From UBA1189 sp045544835 (GTDB lineage Bacteria; Bacteroidota; Bacteroidia; Bacteroidales; Bacteroidaceae): 18,162 nucleotides of DNA. The DNA is taken from assembly GCA_045544835.1 (NCBI GenBank), contig JAZPZS010000112.1, positions 1-18,162 of the forward strand, written 5' to 3'. This document shows, piece after piece, positions 1-7,885 of this stretch. Position numbers and translations under genes: made by a program. The notes below the pieces were generated by a model. It did not search any database and was not told the DNA's origin. It saw only the letters and a program-made list of their open reading frames with translations. How positions within the stretch are numbered: the stretch's first letter is position 1; every line of letters starts with the position of its first letter.

Positions 1-1635
1 AAGTTCGACAAAGGCTCATACAAGGTATCAGGCGGTCTGCATGGTGTAGGTGTATCGTGTGTGAACGCTCTGTCAACACACATGATGACCCAGGTATTCC
101 GTGATGGGAAAATCTATCAGCAGGAGTACTCTTGCGGTAAGCCTCTCTACGCAGTAAAGACCGTAGGCGATGCCGACCGCACCGGTACACGCCAGCAGTT
201 CTGGCCCGACCGCACCATCTTCACCGCACACGAGTACAGCTACGACATTCTGGCCAACCGCATGCGCGAACTGGCATTCCTCAATGCCGGTATCACCATC
301 ACCCTTACCGACCTTCGCGACAAAGACGAGGAGGGCAACGTACGCACCGAGACATTCCACTCGGAGGAGGGCTTGAAGGAGTTTGTCCGCTACGTGGACT
401 CATCACGCGAGCACCTCTTCAACGACATCATCTACCTCAACACCGAGAAGCAGGGTGTGCCCATTGAGGTAGCCATCATGTACAATACCTCGTACTCGGA
501 GAACATACATTCCTACGTCAACAACATCAACACCATAGAGGGCGGTACCCACCTTGCAGGTTTCCGCACCGCGCTGACCCGTACACTCAAGAAGTATGCC
601 GAAGACACCAAGGCACTGGAGAAGGCCAAGGTAGAGATTGCCGGCGAGGACTTCCGCGAGGGCCTTACCGCCGTCATATCCATCAAGGTGGCAGAGCCTC
701 AGTTTGAGGGACAGACCAAGACCAAGCTCGGCAACTCCGAGGTGGCAGGTGCCGTACAGCAGGCCGTAGGCGAGACACTCACCAATTACCTTGAGGAGCA
801 CCCGAAAGAGGCCAAGATGATTGTAGACAAGGTGGTGCTGGCCGCACAGGCACGTATCGCAGCCCGCAAGGCACGCGAGAGCGTACAGCGCAAGAACCCC
901 ATGAGCGGTGGCGGATTGCCCGGCAAACTGGCCGACTGCTCCGACAAGGACCCCATGAACTGCGAACTCTTCATCGTCGAGGGTGACTCGGCCGGCGGAT
1001 CGGCCAAGCAGGGTCGCTCACGCCTCACACAGGCCATCCTTCCCATCCGCGGTAAGATCTTCAACGTGGAACGTGTGATGTGGCACAAGGCTTTCGAGCA
1101 CGAAGAGGTGAACAACATCATACAAGCCCTTGGCGTACGCTTCGGACTTAACCCTGAGAACAGCAAGGAGGCCAACTATGAGAAGCTGCGCTACTACAAG
1201 ACCATCATCATGACCGATGCCGACGTCGATGGTTCACACATCGACACCCTCTTGATGACCCTCTTCTACCGCTACATGCCCGAGCTCATCGAAAACGGAC
1301 ACCTCTTCATCGCCACCCCGCCCCTCTACCTCTGCAGCAAGGGCAAGAACAAGCGCTACTGCTACGACGATGCCGACAAGGATCGCTTCATCGCCGAATT
1401 CGGTAACGGCAGCGAGGCTGGCATCACCATCCAGCGCTATAAGGGTCTTGGTGAAATGAACCCCGAGCAGTTGTGGGAGACTACCATGAACCCCGAGACT
1501 CGACTGCTCAAGCAGGTGACCATTGAGAACGCCGCTGCAGCCGACTACGTATTCTCCATGCTCATGGGTGAGGACGTAGGTCCACGTCGCGAGTTCATCG
1601 AGAAAAATGCCACCTATGCCAACATCGACGCATAA
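1..1635 (+). CDS. gyrB: DNA gyrase subunit B, 5'-truncated by window edge
   Basis: ATPase subunit of DNA gyrase, which with GyrA introduces negative supercoils in an ATP-dependent way. The frame is open from base 1, so 544 residues are visible; Bacteroidales GyrB is about 650 residues, so roughly the first 105-110 (most of the GHKL ATPase fold) lie outside. The first visible residues include the GHKL glycine-rich lid (SGGLHGVGVSCVNAL). The TOPRIM domain is complete: EGDSAGG with its catalytic Glu near base 979, and the metal-binding DADVDGSH near 1213. The C-terminal QRYKGLGEMNPEQLWETT near 1432 is typical of GyrB. EGDSAGGSAKQGR and the following LTQAILPIRGKIFNVE distinguish it from ParE. The stop is TAA and a strong hairpin follows about 30 bases later. 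Codon use is GC-rich, as in parC. Confidence 0.95.
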   Translation, partial: KFDKGSYKVSGGLHGVGVSCVNALSTHMMTQVFRDGKIYQQEYSCGKPLYAVKTVGDADRTGTRQQFWPDRTIFTAHEYSYDILANRMRELAFLNAGITITLTDLRDKDEEGNVRTETFHSEEGLKEFVRYVDSSREHLFNDIIYLNTEKQGVPIEVAIMYNTSYSENIHSYVNNINTIEGGTHLAGFRTALTRTLKKYAEDTKALEKAKVEIAGEDFREGLTAVISIKVAEPQFEGQTKTKLGNSEVAGAVQQAVGETLTNYLEEHPKEAKMIVDKVVLAAQARIAARKARESVQRKNPMSGGGLPGKLADCSDKDPMNCELFIVEGDSAGGSAKQGRSRLTQAILPIRGKIFNVERVMWHKAFEHEEVNNIIQALGVRFGLNPENSKEANYEKLRYYKTIIMTDADVDGSHIDTLLMTLFYRYMPELIENGHLFIATPPLYLCSKGKNKRYCYDDADKDRFIAEFGNGSEAGITIQRYKGLGEMNPEQLWETTMNPETRLLKQVTIENAAAADYVFSMLMGEDVGPRREFIEKNATYANIDA

Positions 1636-1665
1636 AGGGCGAATATATAAAGGTGTAAATAGCAG

Positions 1666-1704
1666 AAACAAGGGGTGTGCAGCTGATTGCACGCCCCTTG
1701 TTTT
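1666..1704. terminator. Hairpin terminator shared by gyrB and the convergent aspartate dehydrogenase gene
   Basis: A 13-bp stem (1668-1680 with 1689-1701, one G-T pair) has an 8-base loop and is followed by TTTT; flanking AA/TT pairs extend it. On the minus strand it ends in TTTC, so it probably works in both directions between the two convergent genes. A small perfect inverted repeat (GCATAC, AA, GTATGC) lies further on at 1739-1752. Confidence 0.85.
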
Positions 1705-1787
1705 ATGGATTATTTGGCATTTGGAATAATGTCCTTTGGCATACAAGTATGCAGGACTAGCTAAGATATCGAGTTGGCAGTGTCTTA

Positions 1788-2573
1788 CTAGATGAACATA
1801 ATAGGAGAACTGATATTGAGTAGGGTACTCACGACGGACCATCCTGCGATTTCCGCTGTGGAACTATATACATCAATGACAGCATGTACTTGCTCGTTTT
1901 TTATCTCTACGCGTTGGGTGTCGCCGATAAATCCTGGAGTTGACTGCATGGTCACTTGCATCTCTTCGGGGCCTACCGAAGCACGTGAGGCGGCAACGGT
2001 GACATTGACCTTGGTGGGGAAGAGGGCGATGGCTTCCTTGGCGGTACCCGTGAATACGATGCGTTGTTCGTTTTGGAGCGTATCGTCATATATGGCGGTA
2101 CCTTGCAAGGCGTTGGGATCCTTTTCGTTGAAGAAGCGTGCTGTGGCTCCGCCCATGAGTGTGGCAGTCTGCAATACGTCGAAGCCACCTGTCGCTCCCG
2201 ATACGACATATACTCTGGCGTTATGTTTCCGCGCTGTTTGTATCACTTCGTTGTAGAATGTGTCGTCGGCAAAAGCACCAATTGAGAGAGTCACAATGGA
2301 GATGCCGTTTTTTAGTGCAGGTAGGGCAAGCTCGAGCATGGCTGCAGGTGATGCCGCCTCTACGATATAGTCGGGGCGCAGGACTAGTAGTTTTTCGATG
2401 CTGTCGCATATCGAGGGCTTATTGGGCATACGCTCAGCCAATACCTCGGCTTTTTCCCGAGTGCGTGAGTAAAGACCTATCAGCTCGTAATCGGTGAGCA
2501 ATTCTTTGGCTACGGCATCAGCTACGATGGTACCCAGTTTTCCGCAACCGACGATGGCGAGTTTCTTCTTCAT
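1788..2573 (-). CDS. Probable L-aspartate dehydrogenase (DUF108 family)
   Basis: A 261-residue cytosolic dinucleotide-binding oxidoreductase. Family members (NadX-like) convert L-aspartate to iminoaspartate, a precursor for NAD synthesis, or run the reverse reaction. Visible: an N-terminal Rossmann start (AIVGCGKLGTIVADA, residues 7-21), VEAASPAAM (71-79), SGATGGFDVLQ (125-135) matching the family's GA-x-GG-x-D segment, and FPTKVNVTVAASRA (185-198), the hallmark of the aspartate dehydrogenase domain. One oddity: where I expect a family N-x-H segment containing the catalytic His, the sequence reads DTQ with Gln220, so activity or substrate may differ. It starts 43 bases after the end of rnz with no promoter of its own visible, so rnz and this gene are probably one operon. 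No other NAD biosynthesis gene is nearby. The fold is solid; the substrate is inferred. Confidence 0.75.
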   Translation of the reverse strand: MKKKLAIVGCGKLGTIVADAVAKELLTDYELIGLYSRTREKAEVLAERMPNKPSICDSIEKLLVLRPDYIVEAASPAAMLELALPALKNGISIVTLSIGAFADDTFYNEVIQTARKHNARVYVVSGATGGFDVLQTATLMGGATARFFNEKDPNALQGTAIYDDTLQNEQRIVFTGTAKEAIALFPTKVNVTVAASRASVGPEEMQVTMQSTPGFIGDTQRVEIKNEQVHAVIDVYSSTAEIAGWSVVSTLLNISSPIMFI

Positions 2574-2616
2574 AATCGTTATCTTACTGTTACTTTTGAT
2601 GTGTGGATGTTATTGC

Positions 2617-3531
2617 TTATAGTCTGATGGTCATCCCCTCGCGTGCCAGTTCTGTCTTTGAAAATACGTTGCAGGCTTCCTCGAGTAGGGGGTGCTCATC
2701 GTTATATCGTGCCGAGAAGTGTCCGATGAGTAGACGCTTTGCATCGCATAAATGAGCCATCTCAGCGGCTTGACGTGCAGTGCTATGGTGGGTTTGTTCG
2801 GCTCGTGCAGCTTCGCTCTCGGCAAAAGTCGCTTCGTGAAAGAGCAGGTCAATGTTTTTGAGGTATTGGACATTGTTGGGGTTAAACCGTGTGTCGCTGC
2901 AGTAGGCGTATGACCGAGGGGGAGCAGAGGGAGTAGTCAGGCGGCTGTTTGCGATGACTGTTCCTTCGGGAGTTACGTAGTCGGCTCCGTTCTTGATGTT
3001 TCCTATTTGGCTGATGGGGATTTCGTAGTAGTCTATCATGTCGCGTCGGATATGTGCGGCGGTAGGCTTCTCTCTGAAGACGAATCCCGAACAGGGTATG
3101 CGGTGGCTTAAAGGGAAAGCTTGTACACTCATGGAACGATCTTCGTAGATGATGTCGGTGCATCCATGTGCGAAAGGATGAAATTCTACGTTGTAGGGCA
3201 TGCCTTCGCAGAAGAAGTCCAGTTGAGGGCGTAGCAGGGGCGCTAATTCGGGAAAACTATGGATATGTAGTGTTGCTGTTCGTCCGAGCATCCCGAATGT
3301 TGAGATGAGTCCGATGAGTCCAAAGCAGTGGTCACCATGGAGGTGTGAGATGAAGATATGGTTGAGTCGCGAGAAGTTGAGCTGCGCCTTCCTAAACTGC
3401 TTTTGAGTTCCCTCGCCACAGTCAATCATGTAGAGCTTGTCGCGTAGGTTGATGACTTGCGATGTAGCGTTGTGGCGTGTGGTGGGCAGTGCCGAACCGC
3501 AGCCAAGGATGTGGATGTCAAACTTTTCCAT
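2617..3531 (-). CDS. rnz: Ribonuclease Z (tRNA 3' processing endonuclease)
   Basis: A metallo-beta-lactamase-fold endonuclease that cuts 3' trailers from pre-tRNAs. The 304-residue length is normal for the short bacterial form. The two-zinc site is complete: H63, H65, D67 and H68 in ISHLHGDH, H143 in LSHR, D213 in YCSDT, and H271 in GHFSARY. HEAT (232-235) and the N-terminal LGCGSALPT are also typical. The first ATG fits the family start (MEKFDIHILGCGSA). It lies 146 bases downstream of rpsA, with the rpsA terminator between them, so it needs its own promoter or read-through; no convincing -7 TAnnTTTG is visible. The aspartate dehydrogenase gene follows after 43 bases. Confidence 0.95.
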   Translation of the reverse strand: MEKFDIHILGCGSALPTTRHNATSQVINLRDKLYMIDCGEGTQKQFRKAQLNFSRLNHIFISHLHGDHCFGLIGLISTFGMLGRTATLHIHSFPELAPLLRPQLDFFCEGMPYNVEFHPFAHGCTDIIYEDRSMSVQAFPLSHRIPCSGFVFREKPTAAHIRRDMIDYYEIPISQIGNIKNGADYVTPEGTVIANSRLTTPSAPPRSYAYCSDTRFNPNNVQYLKNIDLLFHEATFAESEAARAEQTHHSTARQAAEMAHLCDAKRLLIGHFSARYNDEHPLLEEACNVFSKTELAREGMTIRL

Positions 3532-3618
3532 TGTTCTTCAGTAGCTCAGGAGTGCAGATAATAGCCTGTCCTCTGTTTCTTATAGTCCATATTGCTGTCT
3601 GCTTTCCTTGTTTATAAA

Positions 3619-3648
3619 GTAAAGGCCGACACACTGGCCGGCCTTTAC
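3619..3648 (-). terminator. rpsA terminator hairpin
   Basis: A perfect 10-bp inverted repeat (GTAAAGGCCG at 3619-3628 with CGGCCTTTAC at 3639-3648) has a 10-base loop and begins 29 bases after the rpsA stop codon in its reading direction. On the minus strand it runs into CTTTATAAA, a weak U-rich tail. It separates rpsA from rnz. Confidence 0.7.
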
Positions 3649-3677
3649 GGAAGTTTATAGAAGTGTGTTTGTGAACA

Positions 3678-5474
3678 TTACTTCTTGCCTTCGAGCTGCT
3701 CCTTGAGTGCAGCAAGAGCATCGATATCACCAAGTGTGGTAGAAGCAGCCTTGTTCTCAATAACGGGAGCTGCATCCTCCTTCTTAGCGCTCTTCTTAGC
3801 AGCGGCAGCAGCCTTCTTCTCAGCACGCTCAGCAGCCTTAGCAACATCTTCGAAGATGCGGCTGTGAGAAAGGATGATGCGCTTAGCCTCCTTGTTGAAC
3901 TCGATTACCTTGAACTCGAGCTTCTCCTCAGCCTGAGCCTGTGAGCCATCCTCCTTAACGAGGTGCTTGGGAGTAGCGAAACCTTCAACACCGTAGGGGA
4001 GTGATACAACAGCACCCTTGTCGAGCATTTCGATGATGGTCCCCTCGTGGATTGAGTCTACCTTGAAGATGGTCTCGAATACATCCCAAGGATTCTCCTC
4101 GAGCTGCTTGTGACCGAGGCTCAAACGACGATTCTCAACGTCGATCTCGAGAACCTGAACATCGAGCATAGCGCCAATCTGTGTAAACTCAGAGGGGTGC
4201 TTGATCTTCTTTGTCCAAGAGAGGTCACTCACGTGGATAAGGCCGTCAACGCCCTCTTCAATCTCAACGAAGATACCGAAGTTGGTGAAGTTGCGAACCT
4301 TAGCTGAGTGCTTAGAACCAACAGGATACTTGGTCTCGATACCCTCCCAAGGATCAGCCTTGAGCTGCTTGATACCGAGTGACATCTTGCGCTCGTCGCG
4401 GTCAAGAGTGAGCACTACAGCCTCTACCTCGTCGCCTACAGACATGAAGTCCTGAGCTGAACGGAGGTGCTGGCTCCATGACATCTCTGATACGTGGATA
4501 AGACCCTCAACACCAGGAGCAATCTCGATGAATGCACCGTAGTCGGCCATAACGACAACCTTACCCTTCACCTTGTCGCCAACAGCGAGGTTAGCGTCAA
4601 GAGCATCCCAAGGATGGGGAGTGAGCTGCTTCAAGCCGAGAGCGATACGCTTCTTCTCATCATCGAAGTCGAGGATAACAACGTTGATCTTCTGGTCGAG
4701 CTCAACGATCTCCTTAGGATCGCTTACGCGGCCCCAAGAGAGGTCTGTGATGTGGATAAGACCGTCAACACCGCCGAGGTCGATGAATACACCGTAAGAG
4801 GTGATATTCTTAACGGTACCCTCAAGTACCTGACCCTTCTCGAGGTGAGAGATGATCTCCTTCTTCTGAGCTTCGAGCTCTGCCTCGATGAGTGCCTTGT
4901 GTGATACCACAACATTCCTGTATTCCTGATTGATCTTAACAATCTTGAACTCCATTGTCTTGCCAACGAATACGTCGTAGTCGCGGATGGGCTTAACGTC
5001 AATTTGTGAACCGGGCAAGAATGCCTCGATACCAAATACGTCAACAATCATACCACCCTTAGTGCGGCACTTGATGAAGCCCTTAACGATTTCCTGAGCC
5101 TCAAGAGCAGCATTGACACGATCCCAAGATTTAGATGCACGTGCTTTCTTGTGTGAGAGGATGAGCTGGCCCTTCTTGTCTTCCTGATTCTCGATGTACA
5201 CCTCTACTGTGTCGCCGATAGCCAACTCGGGGTTGTAACGGAACTCACTCATAGGAATGATGCCGTCTGATTTGTAACCGATGTTAACGATTACTTCGCG
5301 CTTGTTCATACCGATTACGGTACCTTCAACAACTTCGTTGTTGCCCACCTTACCCAAGGTGTTGTCATAAGCTTTCTCAAGCTCTTCGTGTGATACGTTG
5401 GTCAACACATCACCCTTCTCATACGCTTCCCAATCGAAACCTTCTACGGGAGCAATGTTCTTTAAGTTTTCCAT
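3678..5474 (-). CDS. rpsA: 30S ribosomal protein S1
   Basis: RNA-binding ribosomal protein that recruits and unfolds mRNA on the 30S subunit, important in a phylum that largely lacks Shine-Dalgarno sequences. It has 598 residues with six S1 repeats, recognised by their opening strands: EGTVIGMNKREVIVNIG, KGFIKCRTKGGMIVDV, EGTVKNITSYGVFIDLGG, KGKVVVMADYGAFIEI, SAKVRNFTNFGIFVEIEEG and EGTIIEMLDKGAVVSLPYG. Repeats 3-5 carry the conserved DGLIH(I/V)(S/T)(D/E)xSW. Repeats 1, 2 and 6 are divergent, as expected for the ribosome-binding and C-terminal repeats. After repeat 6 comes an Ala/Lys-rich low-complexity linker (from about residue 548) and an acidic end. Codon use is strongly biased, fitting high expression. 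A good promoter lies about 65 bases upstream of the ATG, and the leader is almost pure A+T. Confidence 0.97.
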   Translation of the reverse strand: MENLKNIAPVEGFDWEAYEKGDVLTNVSHEELEKAYDNTLGKVGNNEVVEGTVIGMNKREVIVNIGYKSDGIIPMSEFRYNPELAIGDTVEVYIENQEDKKGQLILSHKKARASKSWDRVNAALEAQEIVKGFIKCRTKGGMIVDVFGIEAFLPGSQIDVKPIRDYDVFVGKTMEFKIVKINQEYRNVVVSHKALIEAELEAQKKEIISHLEKGQVLEGTVKNITSYGVFIDLGGVDGLIHITDLSWGRVSDPKEIVELDQKINVVILDFDDEKKRIALGLKQLTPHPWDALDANLAVGDKVKGKVVVMADYGAFIEIAPGVEGLIHVSEMSWSQHLRSAQDFMSVGDEVEAVVLTLDRDERKMSLGIKQLKADPWEGIETKYPVGSKHSAKVRNFTNFGIFVEIEEGVDGLIHVSDLSWTKKIKHPSEFTQIGAMLDVQVLEIDVENRRLSLGHKQLEENPWDVFETIFKVDSIHEGTIIEMLDKGAVVSLPYGVEGFATPKHLVKEDGSQAQAEEKLEFKVIEFNKEAKRIILSHSRIFEDVAKAAERAEKKAAAAAKKSAKKEDAAPVIENKAASTTLGDIDALAALKEQLEGKK

Positions 5475-5539
5475 TAAGTTAATAATTTAATAAATAATTA
5501 ATTACGTTAGACATTATGTTGATATATCTAAATCGGCTG

Positions 5540-5571
5540 CAAAATTAGTGCAAACCGAGCGAAAATGCAAA
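5540..5571 (-). promoter_or_regulatory. rpsA promoter (Bacteroidetes sigma-AB type)
   Basis: On the minus strand, -33 TTTG (complement of 5568-5571) and -7 TAATTTTG (complement of 5540-5547) are 20 bases apart, an exact match to the Bacteroidetes consensus. Transcription should begin near 5535, giving a leader of about 60 bases that is nearly all A and T and has no Shine-Dalgarno sequence. The rest of the 5475-5788 intergenic region shows no further gene; its other end carries the trmB promoter. Confidence 0.75.
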
Positions 5572-5767
5572 TTTATTTGCTATTTTCCGAGGTGCCGTCT
5601 AATTTCTGCTTGTGAAACAAGCTAAAGGTAGTGTAAATCGAATGGAATACCAAATTTAATTGAGTATTTCTGAGATGCAACCTACCTTCTGCTCAACCTT
5701 TTTTAGCTAATAAGCGGTTTCCTGCATTTTATTCCTGTTGCAGCAAGCTACTTTTCGTGAGAATTGC

Positions 5768-5775
5768 TAACTTTG
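5768..5775 (+). promoter_or_regulatory. trmB promoter -7 element
   Basis: TAACTTTG matches the Bacteroidetes -7 consensus TAnnTTTG, and the next base is C, as is common. The last G is 14 bases before the trmB ATG, so the transcript would have a leader of only about 8-10 bases. I see no clean -33 TTTG at the expected distance. Confidence 0.55.
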
Positions 5776-5788
5776 CACAAAAAATACA

Positions 5789-6547
5789 ATGGGAAAAGGT
5801 AAACTGGCAAAATTTGCCGATATGGCATCATATCCGCACGTGTTTGAATATCCGCACTCGGTAGCGGAGCAGGTCCCTTTTGAGATGAAGGGACATTGGC
5901 GCGATCAGTTTTTCAAGAACGACAATCCCATCGTTCTCGAATTGGGCTGTGGACGAGGTGAATACACGGTGGGGCTTGGACGCATGTACGCGGAGAAAAA
6001 CTTTATAGGGATAGACATTAAGGGTGCCCGTATGTGGACCGGTGCTACGGAATCGTTGCGCGAGGGGATGACCAACGTGGCGTTCCTGCGTACCAACATC
6101 GAGATTATCGACCGCTTCTTCGCTCCGGGCGAGGTGGACGAGATATGGATAACCTTCCCCGACCCACAGATGAAGAAGGTGACCAAGCGGCTCACCTCCA
6201 CGGCTTTCCTGCAGCGCTATGCTTCGTTTCTCAAACCCGATGGCATCGTACATCTGAAGACCGACAGTAACTTCCTCTATACCTATACCGATGCATTGGT
6301 GATGGTAAACAACCTGCCCGTCGAGGTGAATACGGAAGACCTGTACAACAGCGGACTGGCCGATGACATACTGAACATCCGCACCTATTACGAGCAGCAG
6401 TGGCTCGATCGTGGACTAACGATCAAGTACCTCAAGTTTCGCTTGCCCCAAGGCGTGACATTGCAAGAGCCCGATATTGAAATTGAACTCGATGACTACC
6501 GCAGCTACAATCGCAGCAAGCGGAGTGGGCTACAGACAAGCAAATAA
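5789..6547 (+). CDS. trmB: tRNA (guanine-N7-)-methyltransferase
   Basis: Uses S-adenosylmethionine to make m7G46 in the variable loop of tRNAs. It has 252 residues in one class-I methyltransferase domain, preceded by the basic N-terminus that Bacteroidetes TrmB proteins share (MGKGKLAKFADM), which supports this ATG. SAM motif I is VLELGCGRGEY (49-59); the acidic loop is GIDIKGARMW (74-83); the family signature TFPDPQMKK (122-130) holds the FPDP segment; HLKTDSNFLYTYT follows at about 155. The C-terminus ends with the typical ELDDYRSYNRSKRSG. It is divergent from rpsA. The mrp-type gene follows in the same direction after 139 bases with no clear promoter, so the two are probably co-transcribed; I recall this neighbour pair from other Bacteroidales. 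Confidence 0.95.
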   Translation: MGKGKLAKFADMASYPHVFEYPHSVAEQVPFEMKGHWRDQFFKNDNPIVLELGCGRGEYTVGLGRMYAEKNFIGIDIKGARMWTGATESLREGMTNVAFLRTNIEIIDRFFAPGEVDEIWITFPDPQMKKVTKRLTSTAFLQRYASFLKPDGIVHLKTDSNFLYTYTDALVMVNNLPVEVNTEDLYNSGLADDILNIRTYYEQQWLDRGLTIKYLKFRLPQGVTLQEPDIEIELDDYRSYNRSKRSGLQTSK

Positions 6548-6552
6548 ATGAT

Positions 6553-6677
6553 GGGCCTCCCCCAACCCCTCCCAAGGAGGGGGACTGTAGAGTCCTCTTA
6601 ATAATAAACAATATAAAACCAAGTCCTTCTCGCCGCGATGTCGGAGTTCTCCCCTTCGGGGGGAGTTAGAGGGGGCC
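6553..6677. repeat. GC-rich nested inverted-repeat element between trmB and mrp
   Basis: The two ends (6553-6584 and about 6648-6677) are imperfect inverted copies of each other, beginning GGGCCTCCCCCAACCCC and ending GGGGGAGTTAGAGGGGGCC. Each end is also a small hairpin (CCTCCC-AAGG-AGG-type at the left, CCCCTTCGGGG at the right). Inside lies a perfect 5-bp stem (GGACT-GTAG-AGTCC, 6582-6595) and an AT-rich centre. It resembles a dispersed palindromic intergenic repeat. It could shape the trmB-mrp messenger RNA or act as an attenuator. Family membership is inferred, since only one copy is in the window. Confidence 0.6.
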
Positions 6678-6686
6678 ACCTATGTT

Positions 6687-7784
6687 ATGACACTATATCC
6701 CAAACTTATCCTTGATGCGCTGGCCACGGTGCGCTACCCAGGTACGGGTAAAAACCTGGTGGAGGCTGAAATGGTAGAAGATAACCTTCGTATTGATGGG
6801 CAGAAGGTATCCTTCTCGCTCATATTCGAGAAGCCTACCGACCCCTTCATGAAGTCGATTCTCAAGAGTGCCGAGGCGGCTATCAAGCTCGCTGCTGGTG
6901 CTGATGTAGAGGTGGACATCTCGGTGAAGACCATTCAGCAGGCACGTCCCGAAGTGGAGAAGCTGTTGCCTACGGTGAAGAACATCATTGCCGTATCGAG
7001 CGGCAAGGGTGGTGTGGGCAAGAGTACCGTGGCTGCCAACCTTGCTGTGGCACTGGCCAAACTGGGCTATAAGGTGGGACTGCTCGATGCCGACATCTTC
7101 GGCCCCTCTATACCCAAAATGTTTCAGGTGGAGGATGCTCGCCCCTATGCGGAGCGCATCGAGGGACGCGACCTCATCATCCCCATTGAGAGCTATGGCG
7201 TGAAGGTGCTATCGATTGGTTTCTTCGTGGACCCCAACCAAGCCACCATCTGGCGTGGAGGCATGGCGAGCAATGCCCTCAAGCAACTCATCGGTGATGC
7301 TGCTTGGGGCGACCTTGACTATTTCCTCATCGACCTGCCCCCCGGCACGAGCGATATACACCTCACTACCTTCCAAACGGTAGCTATCACGGGCGCTGTC
7401 ATCGTGAGCACACCGCAGGAGGTGGCTTTGGCCGATGCACGCAAGGGTATCGACATGTTTACCAACGACAAGGTCAATGTGCCTATTCTCGGATTGGTGG
7501 AGAATATGGCGTGGTTTACCCCAGCCGAGCTGCCCGACCATAAGTACTACATCTTCGGTAAGGAGGGGTGCAAGCGCTTGGCCGAAGAGATGGGTGTGCC
7601 TCTGCTGGGGCAGATTCCCGTGGTGCAGAGCATCTGCGAGGGTGGTGACAATGGTTGCCCCGTAGCCTTGGACGATAGCACAATGACCGGGTTGGCATTC
7701 CGTCATTTGGCTGAGGCTGTGGTAGAACAGGTAGATGTGCGCAATGCCACGAAAGAGGCTACACGGATAGTGAAGACAAAGTGA
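6687..7784 (+). CDS. Mrp/NBP35-type P-loop ATPase, Fe-S cluster carrier
   Basis: A soluble P-loop ATPase of 365 residues, of the ApbC/Mrp family that holds and delivers Fe-S clusters to apo-proteins. Order: MIP18/DUF59-type domain (about 5-85), then the ATPase domain with deviant Walker A SSGKGGVGKST (104-114), LLDADIFGPSIPKMF (132-146), WRGGMASNALKQ (189-200) and DLPPGTSDIHL (216-226). Typical Mrp proteins carry a CxxC pair after the ENM segment; here ENMAWFTPAELP (272-283) has none. The remaining C-terminal cysteines are C295, C317 and C324. I recall that Bacteroidetes homologues also read this way, so it may be a lineage form. It follows trmB, separated by the inverted-repeat element, and has no strong promoter of its own. 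Confidence 0.9.
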   Translation: MTLYPKLILDALATVRYPGTGKNLVEAEMVEDNLRIDGQKVSFSLIFEKPTDPFMKSILKSAEAAIKLAAGADVEVDISVKTIQQARPEVEKLLPTVKNIIAVSSGKGGVGKSTVAANLAVALAKLGYKVGLLDADIFGPSIPKMFQVEDARPYAERIEGRDLIIPIESYGVKVLSIGFFVDPNQATIWRGGMASNALKQLIGDAAWGDLDYFLIDLPPGTSDIHLTTFQTVAITGAVIVSTPQEVALADARKGIDMFTNDKVNVPILGLVENMAWFTPAELPDHKYYIFGKEGCKRLAEEMGVPLLGQIPVVQSICEGGDNGCPVALDDSTMTGLAFRHLAEAVVEQVDVRNATKEATRIVKTK

Positions 7785-7821
7785 GGCGATGCTCCTTGTA
7801 GGAGTGAAAATATCGACTAAA

Positions 7822-7853
7822 TTTGGCAACGATTTTCTCTTTTTGTATCTTTG
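7822..7853 (+). promoter_or_regulatory. parC promoter (Bacteroidetes type)
   Basis: -33 TTTG (7822-7825) and -7 TATCTTTG (7846-7853) are separated by exactly 20 bases, matching the Bacteroidetes housekeeping consensus. The expected transcription start is near 7858, leaving a leader of about 28 A-rich bases with no Shine-Dalgarno sequence. parC therefore appears to be transcribed independently of mrp. Confidence 0.8.
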
Positions 7854-7885
7854 CCTATCAAAAAAAATAATACCAGACATACTCT

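Noticed and set aside
786..1175. 129-codon minus-strand ORF inside gyrB
   Set aside because: Antisense shadow of conserved gyrB sequence.
1234..1842. 202-codon minus-strand ORF over the gyrB 3' end
   Set aside because: It overlaps the gyrB TOPRIM coding sequence, the terminator and the end of the aspartate dehydrogenase gene; composition is that of a shadow frame.
7209..7880. 223-codon minus-strand ORF over mrp
   Set aside because: Shadow of the mrp frame; it runs through the parC promoter and has no recognisable domain.
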